64,000 nt of DNA, taken from Cellvibrio sp. UBA7671 (GTDB lineage: Bacteria > Pseudomonadota > Gammaproteobacteria > Pseudomonadales > Cellvibrionaceae). The position numbers and the translations under genes are program-made. The stretch spans positions 1-64,000 of the forward strand of contig DLHJ01000016.1 in NCBI GenBank assembly GCA_002483145.1. Reading direction: 5' to 3'. Positions within the stretch are counted from its first letter, which is position 1; the number at the start of each line of letters is the position of its first letter. The notes under the pieces are model-generated. The model was given only the letters and a program-made list of their open reading frames with translations. It was not told the origin of the DNA and did no database searches. Of this stretch, positions 44,320-52,399 are shown piece by piece.

Positions 44320-45048
44320 GTGGCCAAGAATGAATTGCTCAGTAATGTTACCCATAAAGATTTAAAAATTATTCAGGGGCACACTAGCCGCGGTGGTGAC
44401 AACGTTGGTTACGCTGCAATTATTCCCTGGGAATTTCGCCAGGCAGCAGCTTGTTACCCGATTTTTTTTCGTCGAACAAAAAGCGATAACCAATTTGAAG
44501 TGGTTGCTTTGTTTGGTTTCGCACCTGATGAAAATCTGTATGTCAGCGATCAGCGCAAAGAGGATATTTATATTCCCCTGTCGGTTGCGCGAATTCCGTT
44601 TGCGATTGGCTATACTCAGGATACTGAAACCGGCCAGCGTGAACCTGTGGTGCATGTCGACATGGATCACCCGCGAGTCAGTTTTACTGAAGGCAACCCG
44701 GTGTTTCTGGAACATGGTGGCAATTCTCCTTATCTGGATAACATCAACAGCATCCTTGCAGAGTTAATTAATGGGGTGAATGTATGCAAGCGCTTCACCG
44801 ATATTTTGCAGGCGGAAGATTTGCTTGAACCCTTTGTATTAAAAATTACTTTGGATAATGGCCAGCAAATCGAAATGGGTGGCTTCTATACGATCAATGA
44901 AAAAGTGTTACGCGATTTAAACGCTGAACAATTAGCGCGTTTGCACAGCCAGAATTTTCTGGAATTGATTTATATGTCCATCGCCTCATTGGCCAATATT
45001 AAAAAACTGATCAATAAGAAAAACGCCTTGTTAAAAAATAAAATTTAA
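44320..45048 (+). CDS. SapC-family protein
   Basis: A 242-residue protein from GTG 44320, with GGGAG upstream (an earlier in-frame start would add 20 hydrophobic residues and overlap the hairpin). The family features IIPWEFRQAAACYPIFF, LFGFAPDENLYV and LLEPFVLKITLDNGQ are present. SapC proteins always accompany TonB receptor/cupin/halogenase groups in polysaccharide loci; their role is unknown. The homology name comes from an S-layer-associated Campylobacter protein and should not be taken as function. Confidence 0.85.
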   Translation: MAKNELLSNVTHKDLKIIQGHTSRGGDNVGYAAIIPWEFRQAAACYPIFFRRTKSDNQFEVVALFGFAPDENLYVSDQRKEDIYIPLSVARIPFAIGYTQDTETGQREPVVHVDMDHPRVSFTEGNPVFLEHGGNSPYLDNINSILAELINGVNVCKRFTDILQAEDLLEPFVLKITLDNGQQIEMGGFYTINEKVLRDLNAEQLARLHSQNFLELIYMSIASLANIKKLINKKNALLKNKI

Positions 45049-45118
45049 AAAAATTGAACGCTTCACACTTGAAAACCAGTGCAATTGAAGCAGAGATTGA
45101 TACTGAGAGAAGGTTTCT

Positions 45119-46132
45119 ATGTTGGATAACATGCAACCGATCAAAACGCTCAACGGTATTGCACCTGACGCAATTCCTCAAGCGGTTTTGGAATCGCCCG
45201 TGCCGCTGGTATTAAAAGGTTTGGTAAAAGATTGGCCAATTGTGAAAGCGGCAGGGCAGTCAGCTGAGGCGGGTTACAACTATCTATGCCAATTTTATAA
45301 TGGCGAATTGGTCAATACCGCGATTGGGGATAGCGATAATAAAGGTGCTATTTTTTACAATCAGGATTTCAGTGGTTTTGCCTACGAGCGTGCGCGTTCG
45401 TCCTTAACCAATGCCTATAACAATATTAAGAATTTGCACGCTAGCGGTTCAGCGCGCGCCTATTATGTCGACTCAGCGCCTGTTGATATGTGTGTGCCCG
45501 GTTTTCGCGCGCACAATGATTTACAACTCGGGCAATTTGTCCCGCGTGTCAGTTTGTGGATGGGCAATAAAACCATAGTGTCAGCGCACCATGATATTCC
45601 CGACAATATTGCCTGCGTGGTCATTGGCAAACGCCGCTTTGTACTCTTTCCTCCCAATCAATTAAACAATCTGTATATCGGCCCACTGGATTTTAATCCT
45701 GCCGGCCCCGCCATCAGCATGGTGGATTTGCACAATCCGGATTTTGAAAAATATCCCCGCTATCGTGAAGCCTTGGCGCACGCACAGATAGGAGAACTGG
45801 ATGCAGGCGATGCGATATATATTCCCAGCATGTGGTGGCACCATGTAGAAGGGTTGATGCCTTTTAATTTGATGGTGAATTATTGGTGGACAGCCTTTCC
45901 CTCTTACGTGGGTTCACCGCAGGATGCTTTCACCCATGCATTGATGAATATCCGTACCCTGCCGGAAGATGAGCGTCAGCATTGGAAAAATATGTTTGAT
46001 CATTACATTTTTGATTCCAGCCCCGAAAAGTTTGAACATATTCCGCAAGAAAAACTGGGCATATTGGGTGACATGGATGAAATGGCTGTGCGCCGCTTGC
46101 GCTCGCAACTACTCAATCGTTTGAATCGTTAA
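45119..46132 (+). CDS. Cupin-8 / JmjC-like Fe(II) oxygenase-family protein
   Basis: A 337-residue protein with a cupin-8 domain. The likely iron ligands are the His and Asp of SAHHDIPDN and the distal His of MWWHHVEGL; VVIGKRRFVLFPPNQ is the usual connecting strand. Relatives are 2-oxoglutarate-dependent hydroxylases acting on proteins or small molecules. The start ATG 45119 has AGAAGG upstream. It is the third gene of the receptor-SapC-cupin-halogenase set; the substrate is unknown. Confidence 0.85.
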   Translation: MLDNMQPIKTLNGIAPDAIPQAVLESPVPLVLKGLVKDWPIVKAAGQSAEAGYNYLCQFYNGELVNTAIGDSDNKGAIFYNQDFSGFAYERARSSLTNAYNNIKNLHASGSARAYYVDSAPVDMCVPGFRAHNDLQLGQFVPRVSLWMGNKTIVSAHHDIPDNIACVVIGKRRFVLFPPNQLNNLYIGPLDFNPAGPAISMVDLHNPDFEKYPRYREALAHAQIGELDAGDAIYIPSMWWHHVEGLMPFNLMVNYWWTAFPSYVGSPQDAFTHALMNIRTLPEDERQHWKNMFDHYIFDSSPEKFEHIPQEKLGILGDMDEMAVRRLRSQLLNRLNR

Positions 46133-46173
46133 CAGCATTTTTGCTAATACTGTTTTTTACTCCGGGCAATTCC

Positions 46174-47658
46174 ATGAAAAATAATCAAAGAATCATTATT
46201 GTCGGCGGCGGATCGGCAGGTTGGATGGCTGCTGCGGCTTTATCGAATGCCTTTGGCACCACCAAAAAAATTATCCTGATCGAATCGGATGCTATTGGCA
46301 CTGTGGGTGTCGGTGAAGCCACTATCCCGGCGGTAAAATCTTTCAATAAATTATTAGGCATAGACGAAGCTGAATTTATGCGCAACACCCAGGGCACGTT
46401 CAAGCTGGGTATTCAATTTGAAAACTGGGGTGCAAAAGGCGATGTCTATATGCACCCCTTTGGTTTGGTAGGCAAAGATTCGTGGATGGCCAACTTCCAA
46501 CATTTTTGGCTTAAAGCCAACCGCATGGGGGTGGCAAAAAGTTATTTTGATTATTCCCTCAATATTCGCACTGCCAATAGCAATAAATTTTTTATAGATC
46601 CCAATTCCGGTGTGGACTACGCCTATCACTTTGATGCTGGGCTCTACGCTGCCTATTTGCGTAAATACAGCGAAGTGCGCGGTGTTGAGCGCATTGAAGG
46701 TTTGATCGACACAGTACAAACCCATACCGACAACGGCTTTATCCAGTCAGTCACCTTAAACTCGGTTCAAACAATTGAAGGCGATATTTTTGTTGATTGC
46801 TCCGGGTTCCGTGCGCTGCTGATTGAACACACCTTGCATACCGGTTTTGAAGACTGGTCGCATTGGCTCCCTTGCGATAGAGCCGTTGCTGTGCAAACCG
46901 AATCAGTTAGTGAGCCAATTCCTTATACGCGTTCAATTGCCCATCAAAGTGGTTGGCAGTGGCGTATTCCGTTACAGCATCGCGTAGGCAATGGGTTGGT
47001 ATATTGCAGCCGGTATCTTAACGATGAAGATGCAAAAAAATTATTGTTGGGAAATCTGGACGGTGCAACAAGGACTGAGCCGCGCTTGATTAAATTCAGA
47101 ACCGGCCGCGCCATAAAGCAGTGGAATAAAAACTGTATTGCAATAGGCCTGTCGAGTGGTTTTTTAGAGCCGCTGGAATCTACCAGCTTACATCTTATCC
47201 AAACGGGTATTGTGCGTCTGATTAGAATGTTTCCCGGCGACGATATCAACCAATCAGAAGTGGAGGAGTACAACCGTCAATCGCAATTTGAATACGAGCG
47301 CATCCGCGATTTTATTATTTTGCATTATCACGTCACCCAGCGCACTGACAGCCCCTTCTGGAATTACTGCCGCACTATGTCTATTCCGGATACGCTCGCG
47401 CGCAAAATCCAGGTCTACAAAAATACCACCAGCGTATTTAAAGAACAGGATGAATTATTCCACGAAGGCTCCTGGCAACAGGTGATGTTGGGGCAGGGAA
47501 TAACACCGCATAGCTATCATCCGGTGGTGGATAAATTATCCGATGATGAATTGGTGCGCTTACTGAAGAGTATCGAAAAGGAACACGACCAATATTTGGC
47601 ACGTTTTCCCAGTCACCAGCAATTCCTTGATCACTATTGCAAAGCATTGGCGCCTTGA
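46174..47658 (+). CDS. Flavin-dependent halogenase-like protein
   Basis: A 494-residue protein of the tryptophan-halogenase family from ATG 46174. The FAD motif GGGSAGWMAAA is at 11-21. The catalytic lysine of PrnA/RebH (Lys79) corresponds to Lys77, WQWRIP at 261-266 is the halogenase WxWxIP signature, and FLEPLESTSLH carries the Glu-Ser pair near the active site. It therefore looks catalytically complete. Halogenases in TonB-receptor/SapC loci (such as BrvH of Brevundimonas) act on indole-like test substrates, but their natural role is unknown. A hairpin follows the gene. Confidence 0.88.
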   Translation: MKNNQRIIIVGGGSAGWMAAAALSNAFGTTKKIILIESDAIGTVGVGEATIPAVKSFNKLLGIDEAEFMRNTQGTFKLGIQFENWGAKGDVYMHPFGLVGKDSWMANFQHFWLKANRMGVAKSYFDYSLNIRTANSNKFFIDPNSGVDYAYHFDAGLYAAYLRKYSEVRGVERIEGLIDTVQTHTDNGFIQSVTLNSVQTIEGDIFVDCSGFRALLIEHTLHTGFEDWSHWLPCDRAVAVQTESVSEPIPYTRSIAHQSGWQWRIPLQHRVGNGLVYCSRYLNDEDAKKLLLGNLDGATRTEPRLIKFRTGRAIKQWNKNCIAIGLSSGFLEPLESTSLHLIQTGIVRLIRMFPGDDINQSEVEEYNRQSQFEYERIRDFIILHYHVTQRTDSPFWNYCRTMSIPDTLARKIQVYKNTTSVFKEQDELFHEGSWQQVMLGQGITPHSYHPVVDKLSDDELVRLLKSIEKEHDQYLARFPSHQQFLDHYCKALAP

Positions 47659-47670
47659 GTTGCCAGTGAT

Positions 47671-47700
47671 AATCCGGGTGATTATTCACCACCCGGATTT
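47671..47700 (+). terminator. Hairpin after the halogenase gene
   Basis: AATCCGGGTG pairs perfectly with CACCCGGATT around a loop of about nine bases; a short T-rich tail follows. It closes the receptor-SapC-cupin-halogenase operon and faces the convergent small gene at 47733. Confidence 0.7.
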
Positions 47701-47732
47701 ACCTGTTTCAATCGTGCGTTAACAAGAGCGTA

Positions 47733-48194
47733 TTAGAGGCAGGTATATTTTAACGGCGGAAAAGAATAGTTTGCTTGAGGTTGTACGCTGTAAGGGCAAC
47801 CTGTACCACAGAATGCAGCAACGTTGAACGCTGGAGTTCCTGGGCCGGGCTGATAAATGGTGCTTGCACCAGTGTTGCAACTGGTTGGTGATACAGGTAC
47901 CACTTTAAGAATTTGGGCGCTGTCGCACGAGCCGCTCCAGGTATAGCCCGATGCAACCCATTGAATGCTACAGGTGGCAGGGGAATAGGCACTATAGCGT
48001 TGCTCGCGTGTTGCGAGTGAAACACCATTTAATTTACAAGCCATGGTGATAATAGCGCTACTAGGACCGGATTGTTGACTGACGAGTGTCCAGCTACAGC
48101 CTGAAGGTACAGTGGTAGTTTGTGCGCTTGCACTAACTGCCACGCTACTGAGAATGGCAAAGCCAAGACTTGCGATTATGTTTGAAAATCTCAT
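47733..48194 (-). CDS. Small secreted cysteine-containing protein, unknown
   Basis: A 153-residue protein with a signal peptide (VAVSASAQ) and eight cysteines in the mature part, suggesting several disulfides. The C-terminus is Pro/Tyr rich. I do not recognise the family. It is convergent with the halogenase operon and followed upstream by the 231-residue gene on the same strand. Confidence 0.7.
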   Translation of the reverse strand: MRFSNIIASLGFAILSSVAVSASAQTTTVPSGCSWTLVSQQSGPSSAIITMACKLNGVSLATREQRYSAYSPATCSIQWVASGYTWSGSCDSAQILKVVPVSPTSCNTGASTIYQPGPGTPAFNVAAFCGTGCPYSVQPQANYSFPPLKYTCL

Positions 48195-48347
48195 AAAAAC
48201 TCCTATTAATTTTAAGGTTATTGTCCAAGTGAATTCGCACTGGGCTCCTGCCTTGTGTTCACGGTGACGGCTGTTATCATCACTGCTGATATTTCAGCGA
48301 ATTAGAAATCCTGTCTAATTTTTTGATCTTAATCGGTTCCTAAGGAT

Positions 48348-49043
48348 TCAATTAAAATCAAAACTGGTTTCATCTTTCCCTATATAGAGTTTGGTGATGC
48401 CCTGTTGCTCGTCGGTGGCTGCAATAATTATTGGATATTTATTTTTTTGGCGCAGTACCGACGCCATTTTTTCAGCCAGTTGATTAGCTTGATCAAGGTC
48501 AGTAATGCTGACGGTTATTGCGCACTGTTGCGTGCGGCATTGTGTTTCGCGCAGTGCCAAACCAGACAATTCCGGGTTTTGGCTAAATAACGAAAAATAC
48601 TCCTGTTCTTCCTCTGCTGCCCAAACGGGATCGATTGCTTCTGCATCAAAACGGCGCTGCATCTCTTTATTCAAATCAACATTGCCATTCTCTTTAAGGG
48701 TGTCTTCCAGCCATTTGCTGAAACTCTTTGATTTGTGCAACACGTATTCGTCTACGTTGTTGCTGTCTGACAAAGATTGACTGCTCTTTGCCAGCTGCTG
48801 GTGCTGCGCTGTGTCTGCAATTGGGTTGGCGGGTGGGGATGTGCGAGAGTTCTGCTGCTTAAGCTGAGCGCTTAACTGCATGTTCTCTTGCTGCAGTTGT
48901 GCAATTTTTTCTTCCGTCAGCGTGGCCTTCTGCTGGGATCGAATATCAACTTGGCAATAATTATTGTTGTACTGGTTTACCAGAGCCGCACCTGCGATGG
49001 CAGATGCAATAGCAATTAAGGTCATTTTCAGCGCTTGTGGCAT
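48348..49043 (-). CDS. Membrane-anchored coiled-coil protein, unknown
   Basis: A 231-residue protein with one N-terminal membrane anchor (about 7-23), a Gln-rich coiled coil (about 40-65), a low-complexity linker and a soluble C-terminal domain with a Cys-x4-Cys pair (ETQCRTQQCAITVSI). I do not recognise the family. The opposite-strand variant of the shared motif, GTGGGACAAC, lies about 95 bases before its start, so it may belong to the same regulon. Confidence 0.7.
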   Translation of the reverse strand: MPQALKMTLIAIASAIAGAALVNQYNNNYCQVDIRSQQKATLTEEKIAQLQQENMQLSAQLKQQNSRTSPPANPIADTAQHQQLAKSSQSLSDSNNVDEYVLHKSKSFSKWLEDTLKENGNVDLNKEMQRRFDAEAIDPVWAAEEEQEYFSLFSQNPELSGLALRETQCRTQQCAITVSITDLDQANQLAEKMASVLRQKNKYPIIIAATDEQQGITKLYIGKDETSFDFN

Positions 49044-49136
49044 ATGCCGTTATCTCCTTAGCAATGCATATTGAGTTGGATCTAAATAGGTGCTTCATAT
49101 CCTTCGGCCGAACTCTATCAAAAACAAAATGCGTAA

Positions 49137-49146
49137 GTTGTCCCAC
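49137..49146 (-). promoter_or_regulatory. Variant of the shared motif, minus strand
   Basis: Read on the minus strand this is GTGGGACAAC, one base different from the GTGGGACGAC of copy 3. It faces the 231-residue gene that starts at 49043. Confidence 0.35.
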
Positions 49147-49336
49147 TTTGGGCGGATATTAAAACTGGGTTGCTACACAGCATGGAGACGGTGTTTGATC
49201 GCATGTTTAATAGGTTGAAGATGGTGTTTTTTGATAGGCGTTCGACTGGATGTTTGCGATGGTTTTTAAACGAACGCGAGCAGCGATAAGCGCATGTGTA
49301 AAAGTGATGCGCCCCATGTTGAGCTGCGAGCAAAAG

Positions 49337-49345
49337 TGGGACGAC
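49337..49345 (+). promoter_or_regulatory. TGGGACGAC motif, copy 3 (upstream of GH3)
   Basis: This nonamer lies 347 bases before the GH3 start, within a 640-base gap (49044-49683). That is farther than the other copies, so an unseen leader may intervene. The rest of the gap contains paired CCCCTGGGTG / CCCCATGGGTG words near 49451-49484 but no gene I can support. Confidence 0.45.
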
Positions 49346-49683
49346 AGTCTTTGTCATCTGGTGCCACTATGGATTCACAAATTCTTGTGCAGTGCCCGTG
49401 GTTGAGCCGCATGAGAGTTGTTGCTGGTGTGTTTTTTCTCATTAGCAGATGAACCCCTGGGTGATGTCAGGTCCCCATGGGTGTTAGCAAGTTTAGTTAG
49501 GTAGACAATGCCAACCCTAGCTATTTTTGTTAATTCTCCTTGTTTAGCCTCCGCGTTCTTCCTCTCAGTAGAAAGCGGGGGCTTTTTTACTTCAGGGTTC
49601 ATTATTGTTTTTCAATCAACCTCTGCTACTGGCTCAGACAACAACAATATGCTTACAACAACATTTTTTTGGCGAGGTAATTT

Positions 49684-52239
49684 ATGCCTGATTTTTATAA
49701 GCCGGGTACTTTTGCGGCCTGCAGTTTAGTGGTGCTAGCCGCATTGAGCGGTTGCGATCAAAAATCTAACGAGGCAACGGTTGCTGATACTGTGGTCACA
49801 CCAGCAACGGCGACTGAACAATCGCTTTGGCCTCGTGTGCAAAGTGCGGTTAAAAAAGATCCGGCAATAGAGGCAAAAATTACCGAGCTGTTAGGCAAGC
49901 TCAGCCTTGAACAAAAAGTAGGGCAATTGATTCAGCCCGAGTTACGTTTGGTAACGCCTGCTGATGTGACTGAATATTCACTGGGTTCCATTTTGAATGG
50001 CGGCGGGTCGTTTCCGGGAGAGAACAAACACGCCAAAGTGGAAGATTGGATTGCCTTGGCTGATGCATTTTATAACGCATCCATGAGCACTGAAGGTGGC
50101 CGTGTACCAGTGCCAGTAATGTGGGGAACCGATGCAGTGCACGGCCACAACAATATTATCGGTGCAACCCTGTTCCCGCATAACATTGCCCTGGGTGCAA
50201 CGCGCAATCCTGAATTGATCAAACAAATCGGTGCCGCGACGGCGGCAGAAATTGCAGTGACGGGAATAGACTGGAGTTTTGCGCCAACACTTGCAGTAGT
50301 GCGCGATGATCGCTGGGGCCGCACCTATGAATCCTATTCCGAAGATCCTGCGGTCGTAAAATCCTACGGCGGAAAAATGGTGGAAGGTTTGCAAGGTGTT
50401 GCCGGTGCGGATTTGTTGAGTGAGCGCCATGTGATCGCCACTGCAAAACACTTTCTTGCTGACGGCGGTACTGAAGGTGGTCAGGATCGTGGAGACGCCA
50501 AGATCAGCGAAGAAGAATTAGTAAAAATTCACAATGCCGGCTATGAAACTGCATTGGCGGCGGGCGCACAAACGGTGATGGCATCGTTCAGCAGTTGGCA
50601 AGATGTGAAAATGCACGGCAACAAATACTTACTTACCGACCAACTAAAAAACCAAATGGGTTTTGATGGTTTAGTAGTAGGCGATTGGAATGGCCATGCA
50701 TTTGTCTCCGGTTGTACGCCAGTAAGCTGCCCGCAAGCGATCAATGCCGGGCTGGATATTTTTATGGCGCCGGATGCGAACTGGAAAGAGCTGTATCACA
50801 ACACGCTGGCGCAAGTAAAAAGTGGCGAAATTTCGCAGGCGCGTCTGGACGATGCTGTGTCACGTATTTTGCGGGTGAAATTGCGTGCGGGTTTATTTGA
50901 AAAAGGTGCGCCATCAACACGTGAGCTTGCCGGTAAGCGCGAAGTAATTGGTTCGCCAGAGCATCGCGCGGTTGCGCGTCAAGCGGTGCGCGAATCGGTT
51001 GTGTTGCTGAAAAACAATGCGCAGGCATTACCGGCAAAAGCGAGCAGTAAAATTTTGGTGGCGGGAGATGGCGCTGACAATATCGGTAAACAATCCGGCG
51101 GTTGGAGTATTACCTGGCAGGGCACTGGTAATGTGAATGCCGATTTCCCCGGCGGCACGTCTATTTATCAAGGTATTGCCGATGCAGCAAAAGCCGCTGG
51201 AGGTTCAGCAGTGCTAAGTGTTGATGGCAGCTACAGCGAAAAACCCGATGTTGCCTTCGTGGTATTTGGTGAAGACCCTTACGCGGAAATGCAAGGCGAT
51301 GTAGGTGCGTTGATTTATAAAAATGAAGCCAGCCTTGCACTGCTAAAAAAATTAAAAGCCGATGGCATTAAAGTGGTTTCACTGTTCATCACTGGTCGTC
51401 CGCTCTGGGCCAACAATTTTATCAATGCGTCTGATGCATTTGCGGTGGTTTGGTTGCCGGGATCAGAAGGTGTTGGTATCGCTGACGTGGTGCTGACCAA
51501 AGCTGATGGTTCAATAAACTTTGATGTAAAAGGCAAATTGCCTTTCTCCTGGCCAGCATCGCCTGCGCAATCGCCATTGAATGTCGGTGATGCCGATTAC
51601 AAACCGCAATTTGCCTACGACTTTGGTTTGACTTACAGCGACAAAATCGAAACCGGTTTGCTGGACGAAACCGCTGCACAGGTTGTTGCTGCCAATGCGC
51701 CGGACACAGCGTCGATTTTTAATCAGCGCGTGATGAATCCCTGGACGCTGGTATTGCTCGATCATATGAACAATATGTTGCCGGTGACCACCAGCCGCGG
51801 TGAGTTGGGTGCAGTCGTTGTTTCATCGGAAGACAAACAAGTACAGGAAGATAGCCGCCGTTTGCAATTCAACGGCACTGCCAAAGCAACCGTATCGCTT
51901 GGCTCCACTACCCGCACTGATTTTTCTGCTTATGCGCAGAGCAAGGGCGCACTGGTATTTGATGTGAAAGTGAATGCAAAACCGGGCACTGCAGTGAACC
52001 TGGGTATGTATTGTGGCAGTGATTGTGTTGGTGAAATTCCGGTGACTGAACAATTGAACGCTGCCGCAGTCGGAGAATGGACGAGCGTCAGTATTGCGCT
52101 GGAATGCTTCGCGAAAAAACGTGTAAAGATGGATATGGTTTTGGCGCCATTTATGTTGAGCACGGCGGGCACCTTGGATGTGTCCATTTACAACGTGCGC
52201 ATCGAAAAAAATGCAACGGCACCTGCCTGCGCAGAATAA
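49684..52239 (+). CDS. Lipoprotein GH3 beta-glucosidase, ExoP-like
   Basis: An 851-residue enzyme with a lipoprotein signal (LSGC, Cys24), so probably membrane-anchored and facing the periplasm. The GH3 TIM-barrel carries nucleophile Asp334 in LVVGDWNGHAF and the KHFLADGGTEGGQDRGD substrate loop. The alpha/beta sandwich and a C-terminal beta-domain (about 690-851) match the exo-1,3/1,4-beta-glucosidase group (ExoP, Cel3-type). It would release glucose from oligosaccharides imported through the receptors. The start has GAGGT upstream. A perfect palindrome follows, then the GH16 gene. Confidence 0.92.
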   Translation: MPDFYKPGTFAACSLVVLAALSGCDQKSNEATVADTVVTPATATEQSLWPRVQSAVKKDPAIEAKITELLGKLSLEQKVGQLIQPELRLVTPADVTEYSLGSILNGGGSFPGENKHAKVEDWIALADAFYNASMSTEGGRVPVPVMWGTDAVHGHNNIIGATLFPHNIALGATRNPELIKQIGAATAAEIAVTGIDWSFAPTLAVVRDDRWGRTYESYSEDPAVVKSYGGKMVEGLQGVAGADLLSERHVIATAKHFLADGGTEGGQDRGDAKISEEELVKIHNAGYETALAAGAQTVMASFSSWQDVKMHGNKYLLTDQLKNQMGFDGLVVGDWNGHAFVSGCTPVSCPQAINAGLDIFMAPDANWKELYHNTLAQVKSGEISQARLDDAVSRILRVKLRAGLFEKGAPSTRELAGKREVIGSPEHRAVARQAVRESVVLLKNNAQALPAKASSKILVAGDGADNIGKQSGGWSITWQGTGNVNADFPGGTSIYQGIADAAKAAGGSAVLSVDGSYSEKPDVAFVVFGEDPYAEMQGDVGALIYKNEASLALLKKLKADGIKVVSLFITGRPLWANNFINASDAFAVVWLPGSEGVGIADVVLTKADGSINFDVKGKLPFSWPASPAQSPLNVGDADYKPQFAYDFGLTYSDKIETGLLDETAAQVVAANAPDTASIFNQRVMNPWTLVLLDHMNNMLPVTTSRGELGAVVVSSEDKQVQEDSRRLQFNGTAKATVSLGSTTRTDFSAYAQSKGALVFDVKVNAKPGTAVNLGMYCGSDCVGEIPVTEQLNAAAVGEWTSVSIALECFAKKRVKMDMVLAPFMLSTAGTLDVSIYNVRIEKNATAPACAE

Positions 52240-52258
52240 TGTGTGATGTGTTAAACCC

Positions 52259-52282
52259 CTGGTGCGATAGCTATCGCACCAG
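52259..52282. terminator. Perfect 24-base palindrome between GH3 and GH16 genes
   Basis: CTGGTGCGATAGCTATCGCACCAG is fully self-complementary. It lies about 20 bases after the GH3 stop and has no T-run. It could be a transcript hairpin or a dimeric repressor site for the downstream GH16 gene. Confidence 0.55.
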
Positions 52283-52399
52283 ATGTTCGTAATAAAAACT
52301 ACAGCTCTTTGTATTTTCTGTTTCACCCGGAGGTATCCGGTTTTTTATCGATACGGCAACAAAATCCAGGTTTTTTACACAATAACAATAGAGGTAATT

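Noticed and set aside
49375-49602. 75-codon open frame on the minus strand in the gap before the GH3 gene
   Set aside because: Low-complexity product, no homology and no ribosome site that I can support.
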